DNA of 64,000 nt from Bacteroidota bacterium (lineage in GTDB: Bacteria; Bacteroidota; Bacteroidia; Flavobacteriales_F; PHOS-HE28), in NCBI GenBank assembly GCA_018267055.1, contig JAFDZF010000023.1, forward strand, positions 1 through 64,000. The letters run 5' to 3'. Each line of letters begins with the position of its first letter. Position 1 is the stretch's first letter. Of this stretch, positions 17,200 to 24,932 are shown piece by piece. Below the pieces are notes generated by a model, which was given only the letters and a program-made list of their open reading frames with translations, was not told the DNA's origin and did no database searches. The position numbers were made by a program, and so were the translations under genes.

Positions 17200-17291
17200 T
17201 CCGCGCCCGTCCGCGGGCGGAGGCGATGCGGAGCGCATTACCAACAGACCCTTCTTGATGGGCGGCATCCGCCACGGCGCGGGGTTCGGGA

Positions 17292-17299
17292 TAATTTTC
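17292..17299 (+). promoter_or_regulatory. Candidate -7 element of the large outer-membrane protein gene
   Basis: TAATTTTC, one mismatch to TAnnTTTG, 27 bases before the proposed GTG at 17327. Confidence 0.35.
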
Positions 17300-17326
17300 A
17301 AGCCTGCGCCGCGTACCCCTTCTCCG

Positions 17327-20300
17327 GTGTCCCCTCTCCTGAACGCCCCTTCCCTGCTCGTTCACCGGATCCCTTGGTGCACCCTGGCGCTGGTGTGCGC
17401 CTGCGGGGCGGTGAAGGGCCAGGGCTCCGACAACCGGGTGACCCGGCGCCTGGTGCTCGACCGCGATACGGTGCGCGTGGACAGCCTGAGCATCGTTCCC
17501 GGCTCCTTCACGCTTTGGCGCGACAGCGTGCCGGTGGACACGGCGGCCTACGTGCTGGACCCCTTCCACGCCTGGATCGTCCGCCGCCCCGGCGCACCGG
17601 CCGACACCCTCACCGCCCGCTACCGGGCGCTGCCCCTGCTGCTGGCCGGGCCCTTCCGCCACAAGGACCCCGCGGCGTTGCAGCGGCCCTCCGGCGACCG
17701 CAACGATCCGTTCAAATACGTGCCCGGCAAGCTGGACCAGGACCTCATCGGCATCAGCGGGCTGAGCAAGAGCGGCAGCATCTCGCGCGGGATCCTCTTC
17801 GGCAACAACCAGGACCTCTCGGTCAACAGCGCGCTCAACCTCGAGCTCAACGGCAAGCTCACCGACCGCATCAGCGTGATGGCCTCCGTCACCGACAACA
17901 ACATCCCCATCCAGGCCGGCGGCAACACGGCGGAGCTGCAGGATTTCGACCAGGTGTTCATCAAGCTCTTTGACGACCGGCAGGAGCTGATGGCGGGCGA
18001 CTTCGTGCTGCAACGGCCGAAGAGCTGGTTCCTCACCTATTTCAAGAAGACGAAGGGGCTGAGCTACGCCACCAAGCTCGGGCAGGACAAAGGCGTGCAC
18101 GGGTCCCTGGGGGTGAGCGCCGCCATCAGCAAGGGCTCCTTCTCCCGCAACCAGATCCAGGGCATTGAAGGGGTGCAGGGGCCGTACCGGCTCACCGCCA
18201 CCGATGGCGGCACCTTCATCATCGTGCTCTCCGGCACCGAGCGGGTCTATGTCGACGGCCAGCTGCTCACCCGCGGCCTGGAGAACGACTACGTGATCGA
18301 CTACAACACCGCGGAGCTCACCTTCACCGCCAAGCGGCTCATCACGAAGGACCGGCGCATCGTGGTGGAGTTCCAGTACTCGGACAAGAACTACGCGCGC
18401 TCGCTGGTGCGCCTGGCGAACGAGCTCGACCTGGGCGCCACCACGCTGCACGTCGACCTCTACAGCGAGCAGGACCACAAGGGCCAGCCGCTGCAGCAGA
18501 GCCTCACGGACACCGAGCGGCAGGCCTTGGCCGATGCGGGCGACGACCCGCTCGCGGCCGTGGTGCCCGGCGCGGACAGCGTGGCCTTCTCCGCGGACGA
18601 AGTGCTCTACGCCCGCATCGACTCGCTCGGTTATTCACCGGTGTACCGCTACAGCACCAATGCCGACAGCGCACGCTACCGGGTCTCGTTCAGCAACGTG
18701 GGCGATGGGAAGGGCGACTACGTGCAGCAGCAGTTCACCCCGAACGGGCGCGTGTTCCGGTGGATGGCGCCGGACACGGTGGGCGGGAACATCGTGCACC
18801 GCGGGACCTATGCGCCGGTGCGGGCACTGGTGCCGCCGCGGGCGCAGCGCGTGATCGAGGTGGGGGCCGAGCACCGCTTTTCCGCACGGACCAAGGCCTG
18901 GGGGCAGGTGGCCTTCAGCGACTACGACCGCAACACCTTCAGTTCCCTCGACGAGGCCGATGACAAGGGCCTCGCCGTGCGGGCGGGCATGAGCCATGCG
19001 ATCCCCTTGAGCCGGGCCGACACCACCCTGCGGCTGGTGGTGGGCACCGACAATGAATGGCGCGGCCGGCACTTCAGCGTGGTGGAGCGCTACCGCCCGG
19101 TGGAGTTCGAGCGCAACTGGAACCTGCCCACCGGCCAGAGCACCGCGGCCGTCACCATCCAGGACGGCGACCAGGTGCTGGCGAGCGCCAACATCGGGCT
19201 GCTGGCGGGGAAGCGCGGGCAGGCCACGCTCTCCTCCTCCCTGCTGCACATCGCGGACCGGTACGACGGCTACCGGCAGGCCCTGCAGGGCGACCTGCGC
19301 CTGGGCAAGCACGACATCACGGTGGACGGCAGCTTCCTCACCACCTCGACCGGGACGGTCACGAGCGATTTCCTCCGCCACAAGGCGCGCATCGCGCGGC
19401 GCATGAAGTGGATCACCGTGGGCCTGCGCGACGAGCACGAGCGCAACCGCTTCCGCAGCGATACCCTGCAGGCGCTGATCGCGGGGAGCTACCAGTTCTA
19501 CGATTGGGAGGCCTTCGTGCAGAGCCCCGACTCGGCGAAGGCGCGATTCCGGCTGGGCGGCGGCCAGCGGTACGACCAGGCCTTCCGCGCGGGGGCGCTG
19601 GTGCCGGTGACCGAGGCCACCACCTACAACGCCAGCCTCGACCTGGGCGGCCGCAAGGTGCGCAAGCTCTCCACCACCTTCACCTACCGCCGGCTCCGCA
19701 TCGTGGACAGCACCCTCACCGTCCAGCGCCCGGAGGACACCTACCTGGCGCGCGTGGACCACGGGCACAGCGCCTGGAAGGGCGCCCTCACCTGGGACGT
19801 GTTCTACGAGTTCGGCAGCGGGCTGGAGCAGCGGCGGGAGTTCATCTACGTGCAGGTGCCGGCCGGCCAGGGCGTGTACGTGTGGAACGATTACAACGGC
19901 AATGGCGTGAAGGAGCTCAACGAGTTCGAGCTGGCCAGCTTCGGCTATGAGGCCGACTACATCCGGGTGTTCGTGCAGACGAACGAGTACGTGCGCACCT
20001 TCAGCAACCAGCTGAGCGCCTCCACGGAGCTGCGGCCCGGCGCCGTGTGGGCCGACGCGAAGGGGATCCGCCGGTTCCTGGGGAAATGGAGCGACGTGGC
20101 CAGCTACCGCACCGACCGCCGCACCGGCAACGACGACCTGGGCAGCGCCTTCAACCCCTTCCTCGTGGACCCGCTGGACACCGCACTGATCGCCTTCTCC
20201 AGCTCCTCGCGCAACACGGTGTACTACGACCGGAGCGGCCGCAAATGGAGCGTCGACCATACCTACCAAAGCGACCGCAACAAAAGCCTCCTCCTGAACG

Positions 20301-20842
20301 GCTTCGAGTCACGCCTGCGCGAGACGAACATCGTGCACCTGCGCTGGAACACCACCCCCCGGTGGACCCTGGAGATCGAGGGCGAGTCGGGCCGCTCCGT
20401 GAACAACAGCGACCTGCTCTCGGGCCGCACCTACGCCATCGACCAGCGCGCGGGCAAGCCCAAGCTCACCTGGCAGCCGGGCACCAGCGTGCGGGCCCTG
20501 GTGCAGTTCAAGTACACCGAGAAGCGCAACCGCATGGAGCTGGGCGGCGAACAGGCCGACATCAAGGACCTGGGCGCGGAGTTCCGCTACAACACGGCCG
20601 GAAAGGGCTCCATCCAGGTGAACGCGAACCTGGTGGACATCACCTACAACGGCGTGGTGGACTCCTCCCTGGGCACGGAGATGCTCGCAGGCCTGAAACC
20701 CGGCACCAACGTGACGTGGAGCGTGGGCGTCCAGCGCCGCCTGAGCGACCACCTGCAGGTGGACCTCACCTATAACGGGCGGCGCAGCGAAGGCGTACCC
20801 GTGGTGCACGTGGGCGGCGCGCAGGTCCGCGCGTTCTTCTGA
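17327..20842 (+). CDS. Large outer-membrane protein with SprA-like repeat motifs
   Basis: 1171-residue exported protein. A signal peptide covers about residues 1-30 (CTLALVCACGAVKGQG). The body is beta-rich with the motif set seen in SprA-type outer-membrane proteins of Bacteroidota: LTDRISVMASVTDNNIPIQ, GDFVLQRPKSWFL, GIEGVQGPYRLT, GTERVYVDGQLLTRG and NDYVIDYNTAELTFTA. A DYNGNGVKELNEFE segment (about 855-870) looks like a calcium or turn motif. The last residue is Phe (VRAFF), as in outer-membrane barrels. SprA, the T9SS translocon, is about 2400 residues, so this is a shorter relative, not SprA itself; whether it is a channel is inference. The long upstream frame (from 17000) is antisense to the previous gene; GTG 17327 gives the signal peptide. 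Confidence 0.75.
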   Translation: MSPLLNAPSLLVHRIPWCTLALVCACGAVKGQGSDNRVTRRLVLDRDTVRVDSLSIVPGSFTLWRDSVPVDTAAYVLDPFHAWIVRRPGAPADTLTARYRALPLLLAGPFRHKDPAALQRPSGDRNDPFKYVPGKLDQDLIGISGLSKSGSISRGILFGNNQDLSVNSALNLELNGKLTDRISVMASVTDNNIPIQAGGNTAELQDFDQVFIKLFDDRQELMAGDFVLQRPKSWFLTYFKKTKGLSYATKLGQDKGVHGSLGVSAAISKGSFSRNQIQGIEGVQGPYRLTATDGGTFIIVLSGTERVYVDGQLLTRGLENDYVIDYNTAELTFTAKRLITKDRRIVVEFQYSDKNYARSLVRLANELDLGATTLHVDLYSEQDHKGQPLQQSLTDTERQALADAGDDPLAAVVPGADSVAFSADEVLYARIDSLGYSPVYRYSTNADSARYRVSFSNVGDGKGDYVQQQFTPNGRVFRWMAPDTVGGNIVHRGTYAPVRALVPPRAQRVIEVGAEHRFSARTKAWGQVAFSDYDRNTFSSLDEADDKGLAVRAGMSHAIPLSRADTTLRLVVGTDNEWRGRHFSVVERYRPVEFERNWNLPTGQSTAAVTIQDGDQVLASANIGLLAGKRGQATLSSSLLHIADRYDGYRQALQGDLRLGKHDITVDGSFLTTSTGTVTSDFLRHKARIARRMKWITVGLRDEHERNRFRSDTLQALIAGSYQFYDWEAFVQSPDSAKARFRLGGGQRYDQAFRAGALVPVTEATTYNASLDLGGRKVRKLSTTFTYRRLRIVDSTLTVQRPEDTYLARVDHGHSAWKGALTWDVFYEFGSGLEQRREFIYVQVPAGQGVYVWNDYNGNGVKELNEFELASFGYEADYIRVFVQTNEYVRTFSNQLSASTELRPGAVWADAKGIRRFLGKWSDVASYRTDRRTGNDDLGSAFNPFLVDPLDTALIAFSSSSRNTVYYDRSGRKWSVDHTYQSDRNKSLLLNGFESRLRETNIVHLRWNTTPRWTLEIEGESGRSVNNSDLLSGRTYAIDQRAGKPKLTWQPGTSVRALVQFKYTEKRNRMELGGEQADIKDLGAEFRYNTAGKGSIQVNANLVDITYNGVVDSSLGTEMLAGLKPGTNVTWSVGVQRRLSDHLQVDLTYNGRRSEGVPVVHVGGAQVRAFF

Positions 20843-20844
20843 GC

Positions 20845-21759
20845 CTACTTCAGGTCGAAGGTGGCCTTGCCCACGCTGGTGCCCGCCTCGTAGATCTGCA
20901 CGATGTACTGGCCGCCGTTGAGCTTGCCCGTGGCGGTCCAGAACATGCACACGTCCACCGGCTGGTTCTGGTAGTTCACCTCGCGCTTCGCGCTGAACTC
21001 GCCTTCCACCCCCTCGTACTTGAAGCGGTTGTCGCTCTCCGTGGCGGGCAGCACCGACCCATCGGGCCCGATGATGCGCATGTAGAGCGTCTTGTTGCCC
21101 GGCATGGTGGTGCGGTTCTCCCCGAGGGTGAAGCAGCACTTGATCATCTCGGCCTTGCTCGCGCGCTCGGTCTCCACCTGCTTGCCGCTGTTGCGCAGGA
21201 AGAGCGCACCGGCGGAGATGGTGGTGGTGGAGAGCACCGAGCCTTTCGCGATCAGCGCCTGCTGCTCGGCGGACTGGGCCTCCAGCGCCTGCTTCTGCCC
21301 GGTGACCTCGCCCAGTTGCTGCTTGGTGGCCACGTTCTCCGCCTGGAGCGCCTGGTTCACCTGGTTCAGCGAGTCGATGGTGACCACATAGCCCTGCATG
21401 ATCTTCCGCAGCGTCTCGGCCTCCTTGCGCACCTTGAACAGGTCGGTCTTGCCGCGCTGCACCTGGTCCATCAGGCCCTTGATCTTCTCTTTCTGCGCCT
21501 CGATCTCGGTGCGGAGCTGCTCATTGTCGGTGCTGAGCGTATCGTACTGCACCAGCATGTCCTCCAGCAGCTTCGTCACGTTCTCCTTCTCGCTGCTCAC
21601 CTGCGTGAGCTGGGTCTGGGTGGTCTGCGCCTGATCGCTCTTCTGGGACCAGAGGTAGAGCAGCACCACGTTGCTGATGAGCAGGAGCACCACCAGCACG
21701 AGCAGGACGGTGTTCGATCGGTTCTTGCGGGGTTCCGGGGTGGGGTTCGACTGGTCCAT
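20845..21759 (-). CDS. Single-pass membrane protein with coiled coil, unknown function
   Basis: 304 residues: short cytoplasmic N-terminus rich in Pro/Arg, one transmembrane helix (about 17-36, NTVLLVLVVLLLISNVVLLYL), a long coiled coil (about 40-165) and a C-terminal beta domain (about 175-304) with TLYMRIIGPDGSVL and a GGQYIVQIYEAG edge. The C-terminal part should lie in the periplasm. I recognise the architecture as conserved in Bacteroidota but know of no function. It is convergent with the large outer-membrane protein gene, with 2 bases between the stops, and divergent from comF. Confidence 0.75.
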   Translation of the reverse strand: MDQSNPTPEPRKNRSNTVLLVLVVLLLISNVVLLYLWSQKSDQAQTTQTQLTQVSSEKENVTKLLEDMLVQYDTLSTDNEQLRTEIEAQKEKIKGLMDQVQRGKTDLFKVRKEAETLRKIMQGYVVTIDSLNQVNQALQAENVATKQQLGEVTGQKQALEAQSAEQQALIAKGSVLSTTTISAGALFLRNSGKQVETERASKAEMIKCCFTLGENRTTMPGNKTLYMRIIGPDGSVLPATESDNRFKYEGVEGEFSAKREVNYQNQPVDVCMFWTATGKLNGGQYIVQIYEAGTSVGKATFDLK

Positions 21760-21791
21760 GGAGAACGCCTTGGAGGTTGTGTATCAAAACA

Positions 21792-21799
21792 CGAAATTA
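21792..21799 (-). promoter_or_regulatory. -7 element of the coiled-coil membrane protein gene
   Basis: TAATTTCG on the minus strand matches the TAnnTTCG variant that recurs in this window; the leader to the ATG at 21759 is 32 bases. Confidence 0.45.
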
Positions 21800-21852
21800 T
21801 CTGCGCTTGTTCGCGCCATTGCTGGGCAATGGCGCACTTTTCAACACCACGG

Positions 21853-22551
21853 ATGGGACAGCCGCGCAACAACCCCTTCCAGGCCCTGCTCGGGCTGTTC
21901 ATGCCCCGGCGCTGCTCCGCCTGCGACCAGGCGCTGATGGCCTTCGAGCGGAGCATCTGCACGGCCTGCCTCGCGGACCTGCCCCGCACCCGCTTCCACG
22001 ACGACCCCGCCAACCCGGTGGAGCGCATCTTCCACGGCCGCGTACGGCTCGAGGCGGCCAGCGCCTTCCTGCGGTTCGAGCGCGGCGGCCTCGTGCAGCA
22101 CATGCTCCACCGCCTGAAGTACCGCGGCGATGCCGAGGTGGGGCTGGAGCTGGGCCGGCGGATGGCCGAGGACGCGATGCACAGCCCGCGGTTCGCGCAG
22201 GTTAATGCCGCGCTGGCGGTGCCGCTGCACCGCCGCAAGGAGCGGCAACGGGGCTACAACCAGAGCCAGCTGCTGGTGGACGGCCTGCGCGAGGTGTGGC
22301 CGCTGCACGACCTGGGCCGCGGGCTGCTGCGGACGGTGCGCACCTCCACCCAGACGAAGCGGGGCCGTACCGACCGCTGGGACAACGTGAAAGCAGCCTT
22401 CGAGGTCACCGGCGGCGAGCGCCTCCGCGACGCGCACGTGCTGCTGGTGGACGACGTGGTGACCACCGGCGCCACCCTGGAAGGCTGCGCCCGCGTGCTA
22501 CAGGAGGTGCCCGGCGTGCGGGTGAGCGTGCTCACCTGTGCGTGCGCGTGA
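21853..22551 (+). CDS. ComF family phosphoribosyltransferase-like protein
   Basis: 232-residue cytoplasmic protein with the ComF layout: N-terminal zinc-finger-like region (FMPRRCSACDQ and CTACLAD, four Cys), the AVPLHRRKERQRGYNQSQLL stretch, and a C-terminal phosphoribosyltransferase fold with the PRPP-binding loop VLLVDDVVTTGATL. ComF members assist DNA uptake or recombination, but many homologues are uncharacterised. The ATG at 21853 fits the family N-terminus; an in-frame ATG at 21829 would add eight residues. No plus-strand promoter match was found upstream. Confidence 0.88.
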   Translation: MGQPRNNPFQALLGLFMPRRCSACDQALMAFERSICTACLADLPRTRFHDDPANPVERIFHGRVRLEAASAFLRFERGGLVQHMLHRLKYRGDAEVGLELGRRMAEDAMHSPRFAQVNAALAVPLHRRKERQRGYNQSQLLVDGLREVWPLHDLGRGLLRTVRTSTQTKRGRTDRWDNVKAAFEVTGGERLRDAHVLLVDDVVTTGATLEGCARVLQEVPGVRVSVLTCACA

Positions 22552-22557
22552 GGCCGG

Positions 22558-22565
22558 TATCTTCG
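22558..22565 (+). promoter_or_regulatory. -7 element of the fRMsr/Ig-like lipoprotein unit
   Basis: TATCTTCG, the TAnnTTCG variant, 7 bases after the comF stop and 29 bases before the ATG at 22595. Confidence 0.4.
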
Positions 22566-22594
22566 TGGCCGACCGGCGCGGCGCGCGGAACACC

Positions 22595-23083
22595 ATGACC
22601 ACCACCTTGGACCTTCCGGCGACCACCGACCGCGTCGCCCTGTACACCAGCCTCGTTCCACAGGTGGGGGAACTGCTGCACGACGAACGCGACGTGGTGG
22701 CCGCGATGGCCAACCTCAGCGCCGCTGTGAAGCAGGCTTTCGGCTGGCATTGGGTGGGCTTCTACCGCGTGATGGGCGCCGAGCTGGTGCTGGGCCCGTT
22801 CCAGGGGCCGGTGGCATGCAACCGCATCGGCCACGGCCGGGGCGTGTGCGGCACGGCCTGGGCCGAGGAGCGCGTGCTCATCGTGCCGGACGTGGAGAAG
22901 TTCCCCGGGCACATCGCCTGCAGCCCCTTGAGCCGGAGCGAGATCGTGGTGCCCATCCGCGCACGCGACGGCCGCATCGCCGCGGTGCTGGACATCGACA
23001 GCACCACGGCCGATGATTTCTCCGAGGTGGACGCCCACGGCCTGGGCCGCCTGTGCATCCTCCTGGAACCGCTGTTCGAATGA
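22595..23083 (+). CDS. msrC: Free methionine-(R)-sulfoxide reductase (GAF domain)
   Basis: Reduces free methionine-R-sulfoxide, an oxidative-damage product, in the cytoplasm. The 162-residue protein is a single GAF domain with the fRMsr signature: GPFQGPVACNRI, GRGVCGTAW and FPGHIACSPLSRSEIVVPI. The three Cys (75, 85, 109) keep the spacing of the E. coli enzyme's Cys84, Cys94 and Cys118. Start ATG 22595 gives the family N-terminus; the open frame continues upstream into comF. Its stop overlaps the next gene's ATG (ATGA), so the two are coupled. Confidence 0.9.
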   Translation: MTTTLDLPATTDRVALYTSLVPQVGELLHDERDVVAAMANLSAAVKQAFGWHWVGFYRVMGAELVLGPFQGPVACNRIGHGRGVCGTAWAEERVLIVPDVEKFPGHIACSPLSRSEIVVPIRARDGRIAAVLDIDSTTADDFSEVDAHGLGRLCILLEPLFE

Positions 23084-24672
23084 AGGGTCCGCTGGGGGCC
23101 GCCCTCCTGGCCGCGGTGCTGGCCTCCTGCGCCCAGGTGCGCGAGCCGCAGGGCGGGCCCAAGGACACCGCTGCGCCGCGATTGCTGGCCGCGGAACCGG
23201 CCAACGGAAGCACGGGCTTCGCCTCCGAGCGCATCGTGCTCCATTTCGACGAGCGCATCAAGCTGGACCGGGTGCGCGACCGCCTGCTGATCTCGCCACC
23301 GCTGGCGGCGCCTCCGGAGGTCGCCATCAGCCGCGGGTCCGACGTGATCATCCGCCTGAAGGCACCGCTCGCCCCCAACACCACCTACACCTTCAACATC
23401 GGGGAAGCGGTGCTCGACCTGAGCGAGGGGAACGTGGCCGCGGGCCTGACGTACGTGGTATCGACGGGCACCTACCTGGACAGCCTCGCCGTGCATGGCC
23501 GGGCCGTGGACGCCGCCTCCAGCGCCCCCGCGGCCGGGGTGTTCGTGCTGCTCCACGATACGGCGGACACGGCGGGCGTGGTCCGCGGCATGCCGGCCTA
23601 TTTCACGCGCACCGATGCGCAGGGAAGGTTCACCCTGTCGCACCTCCGCCCTGGCCGCTTCCGCATCACTGCGCTCCGCGACCAGAACGCCGACTTCCGC
23701 TACGACCTGCCGAACGAGGACATCGCTTTCGACGCGCGCCTCGTGGACACGGCCGATACCCTTGCCTGGCGCCTTTTCCTCTTCCGTCCGCTGGCCGCCG
23801 AGCAACAGGTGCTCGAAGCGCGCGTGCTGCCGGACCGCGGCTGGCGGATCGTGTTCGCGCGGCCTTCGCCGAACGCCGCCCTGCACGCGCTGGACCGCGA
23901 AGGCGGCATGCTCCAGTGGTGGCCCCGCTGGAACACCGCACGGGACACGGCCGTGTTCTGGCCCTCCGACACCACGCTGCTGGCCGACCAGCGCTTCGCC
24001 ATCAGCGAGGCCGGCCGGGTGCTGGATACGCTCACCTACCGGATCGCCCAGCGGATGCCCTTCAACCTGACCGCCCAGGTGGCCACCGATGCGGTGGACA
24101 AGCGCCAGCACCTGCTCACTTCGCGGCCCCTGGCAAGCCTCCACCCGGAGCGGATGCACCTGCGCACCGATACCGTGGACAGGCCTTTCACCGCCGAGAT
24201 CGACACGGTCGACCGGCGCGTGGTGCGCCTGTCACCCCCCCTGGCGCTGGGGGAAAGCGCCACGCTGGAGCTGCTGCCCAAGGCGCTCATGGACACGTAT
24301 GGGGGGACCAACGACACCCTGCGGCTGACGCTCGGCAGCGCCGCTGCCACGGCGTTCGGCGACCTGCGCCTGCGCGTGAGGACCGACAGCACCACCACGC
24401 TCCCCGGCCCCTTCGTGGTGCAGCTGCTGGGGGCACAGGGCGACCCGGTGCGGGAGGAGCGCATCGCCGCACTTCCCCATACCAGCGAATGGCGGCTCCT
24501 GGCGCCAGGGGCCTATACCCTGCGGCTGATCGAGGACCGCAACGGCGACGGGCGCTGGACCACCGGCTCCTTCACGGCCGGCATCCAGCCGGAGCGCACC
24601 TATGTCCATACGGAGCCCGTGACGGTACGGGCCAAGTGGGACATCGAGGTAGAGTGGGTCATCACCCCTTGA
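23080..24672 (+). CDS. Lipoprotein with N-terminal Ig-like (Big_5) domain
   Basis: 530-residue exported lipoprotein: signal ending in AVLASC, then QGGPKDTAAPRLLAAEP, the hallmark start of Bacteroidota Ig-like domain lipoproteins (SbsA/Big_5 Ig-like, about residues 35-130 with the IVLHFDERIKLD strand). A carboxypeptidase-regulatory-like fold follows (about 145-235: GVFVLLHDT, FRITALRDQN), and a C-terminal beta domain ends in YTLRLIEDRNGDGRWTTG. Family members are envelope proteins of unknown role. It is translationally coupled to the methionine sulfoxide reductase gene, though a functional link is not obvious. Confidence 0.82.
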   Translation: MKGPLGAALLAAVLASCAQVREPQGGPKDTAAPRLLAAEPANGSTGFASERIVLHFDERIKLDRVRDRLLISPPLAAPPEVAISRGSDVIIRLKAPLAPNTTYTFNIGEAVLDLSEGNVAAGLTYVVSTGTYLDSLAVHGRAVDAASSAPAAGVFVLLHDTADTAGVVRGMPAYFTRTDAQGRFTLSHLRPGRFRITALRDQNADFRYDLPNEDIAFDARLVDTADTLAWRLFLFRPLAAEQQVLEARVLPDRGWRIVFARPSPNAALHALDREGGMLQWWPRWNTARDTAVFWPSDTTLLADQRFAISEAGRVLDTLTYRIAQRMPFNLTAQVATDAVDKRQHLLTSRPLASLHPERMHLRTDTVDRPFTAEIDTVDRRVVRLSPPLALGESATLELLPKALMDTYGGTNDTLRLTLGSAAATAFGDLRLRVRTDSTTTLPGPFVVQLLGAQGDPVREERIAALPHTSEWRLLAPGAYTLRLIEDRNGDGRWTTGSFTAGIQPERTYVHTEPVTVRAKWDIEVEWVITP

Positions 24673-24932
24673 CCGACGTTCGTCGAGGGACATCCGGCTG
24701 ACGGTCAGGCCGATCGATCTTCATTTTCGCACGTAGGAATCCACGGCCGCCAGCCGCTCCCAGGGGCCCGTTGCAGCCTTCAGCCTGGGGTAAGGGATCC
24801 GATCCTGCCGAGCACGATCCCAAGAATATTTTCTTCTCCAGCCAACTGTTGATAACTTTCATCGTCATAAATTCGGCATTCGTCGAAAACAACCTTTCGC
24901 CAGGCCTACCGTAAGAAGGCGCTCTTGAACCC
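24673..24932. other. Intergenic region upstream of the giant adhesin gene
   Basis: 260 bases without a gene, noticeably more AT-rich from about 24810 onward. TAAATTCG (24868-24875) fits the TAnnTTCG -7 variant and TTG at 24849-24851 sits 16 bases upstream, shorter than usual; TAACTTTC (24853-24860) is a second candidate. No clear hairpin terminator was seen after the 24672 stop. Confidence 0.45.
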
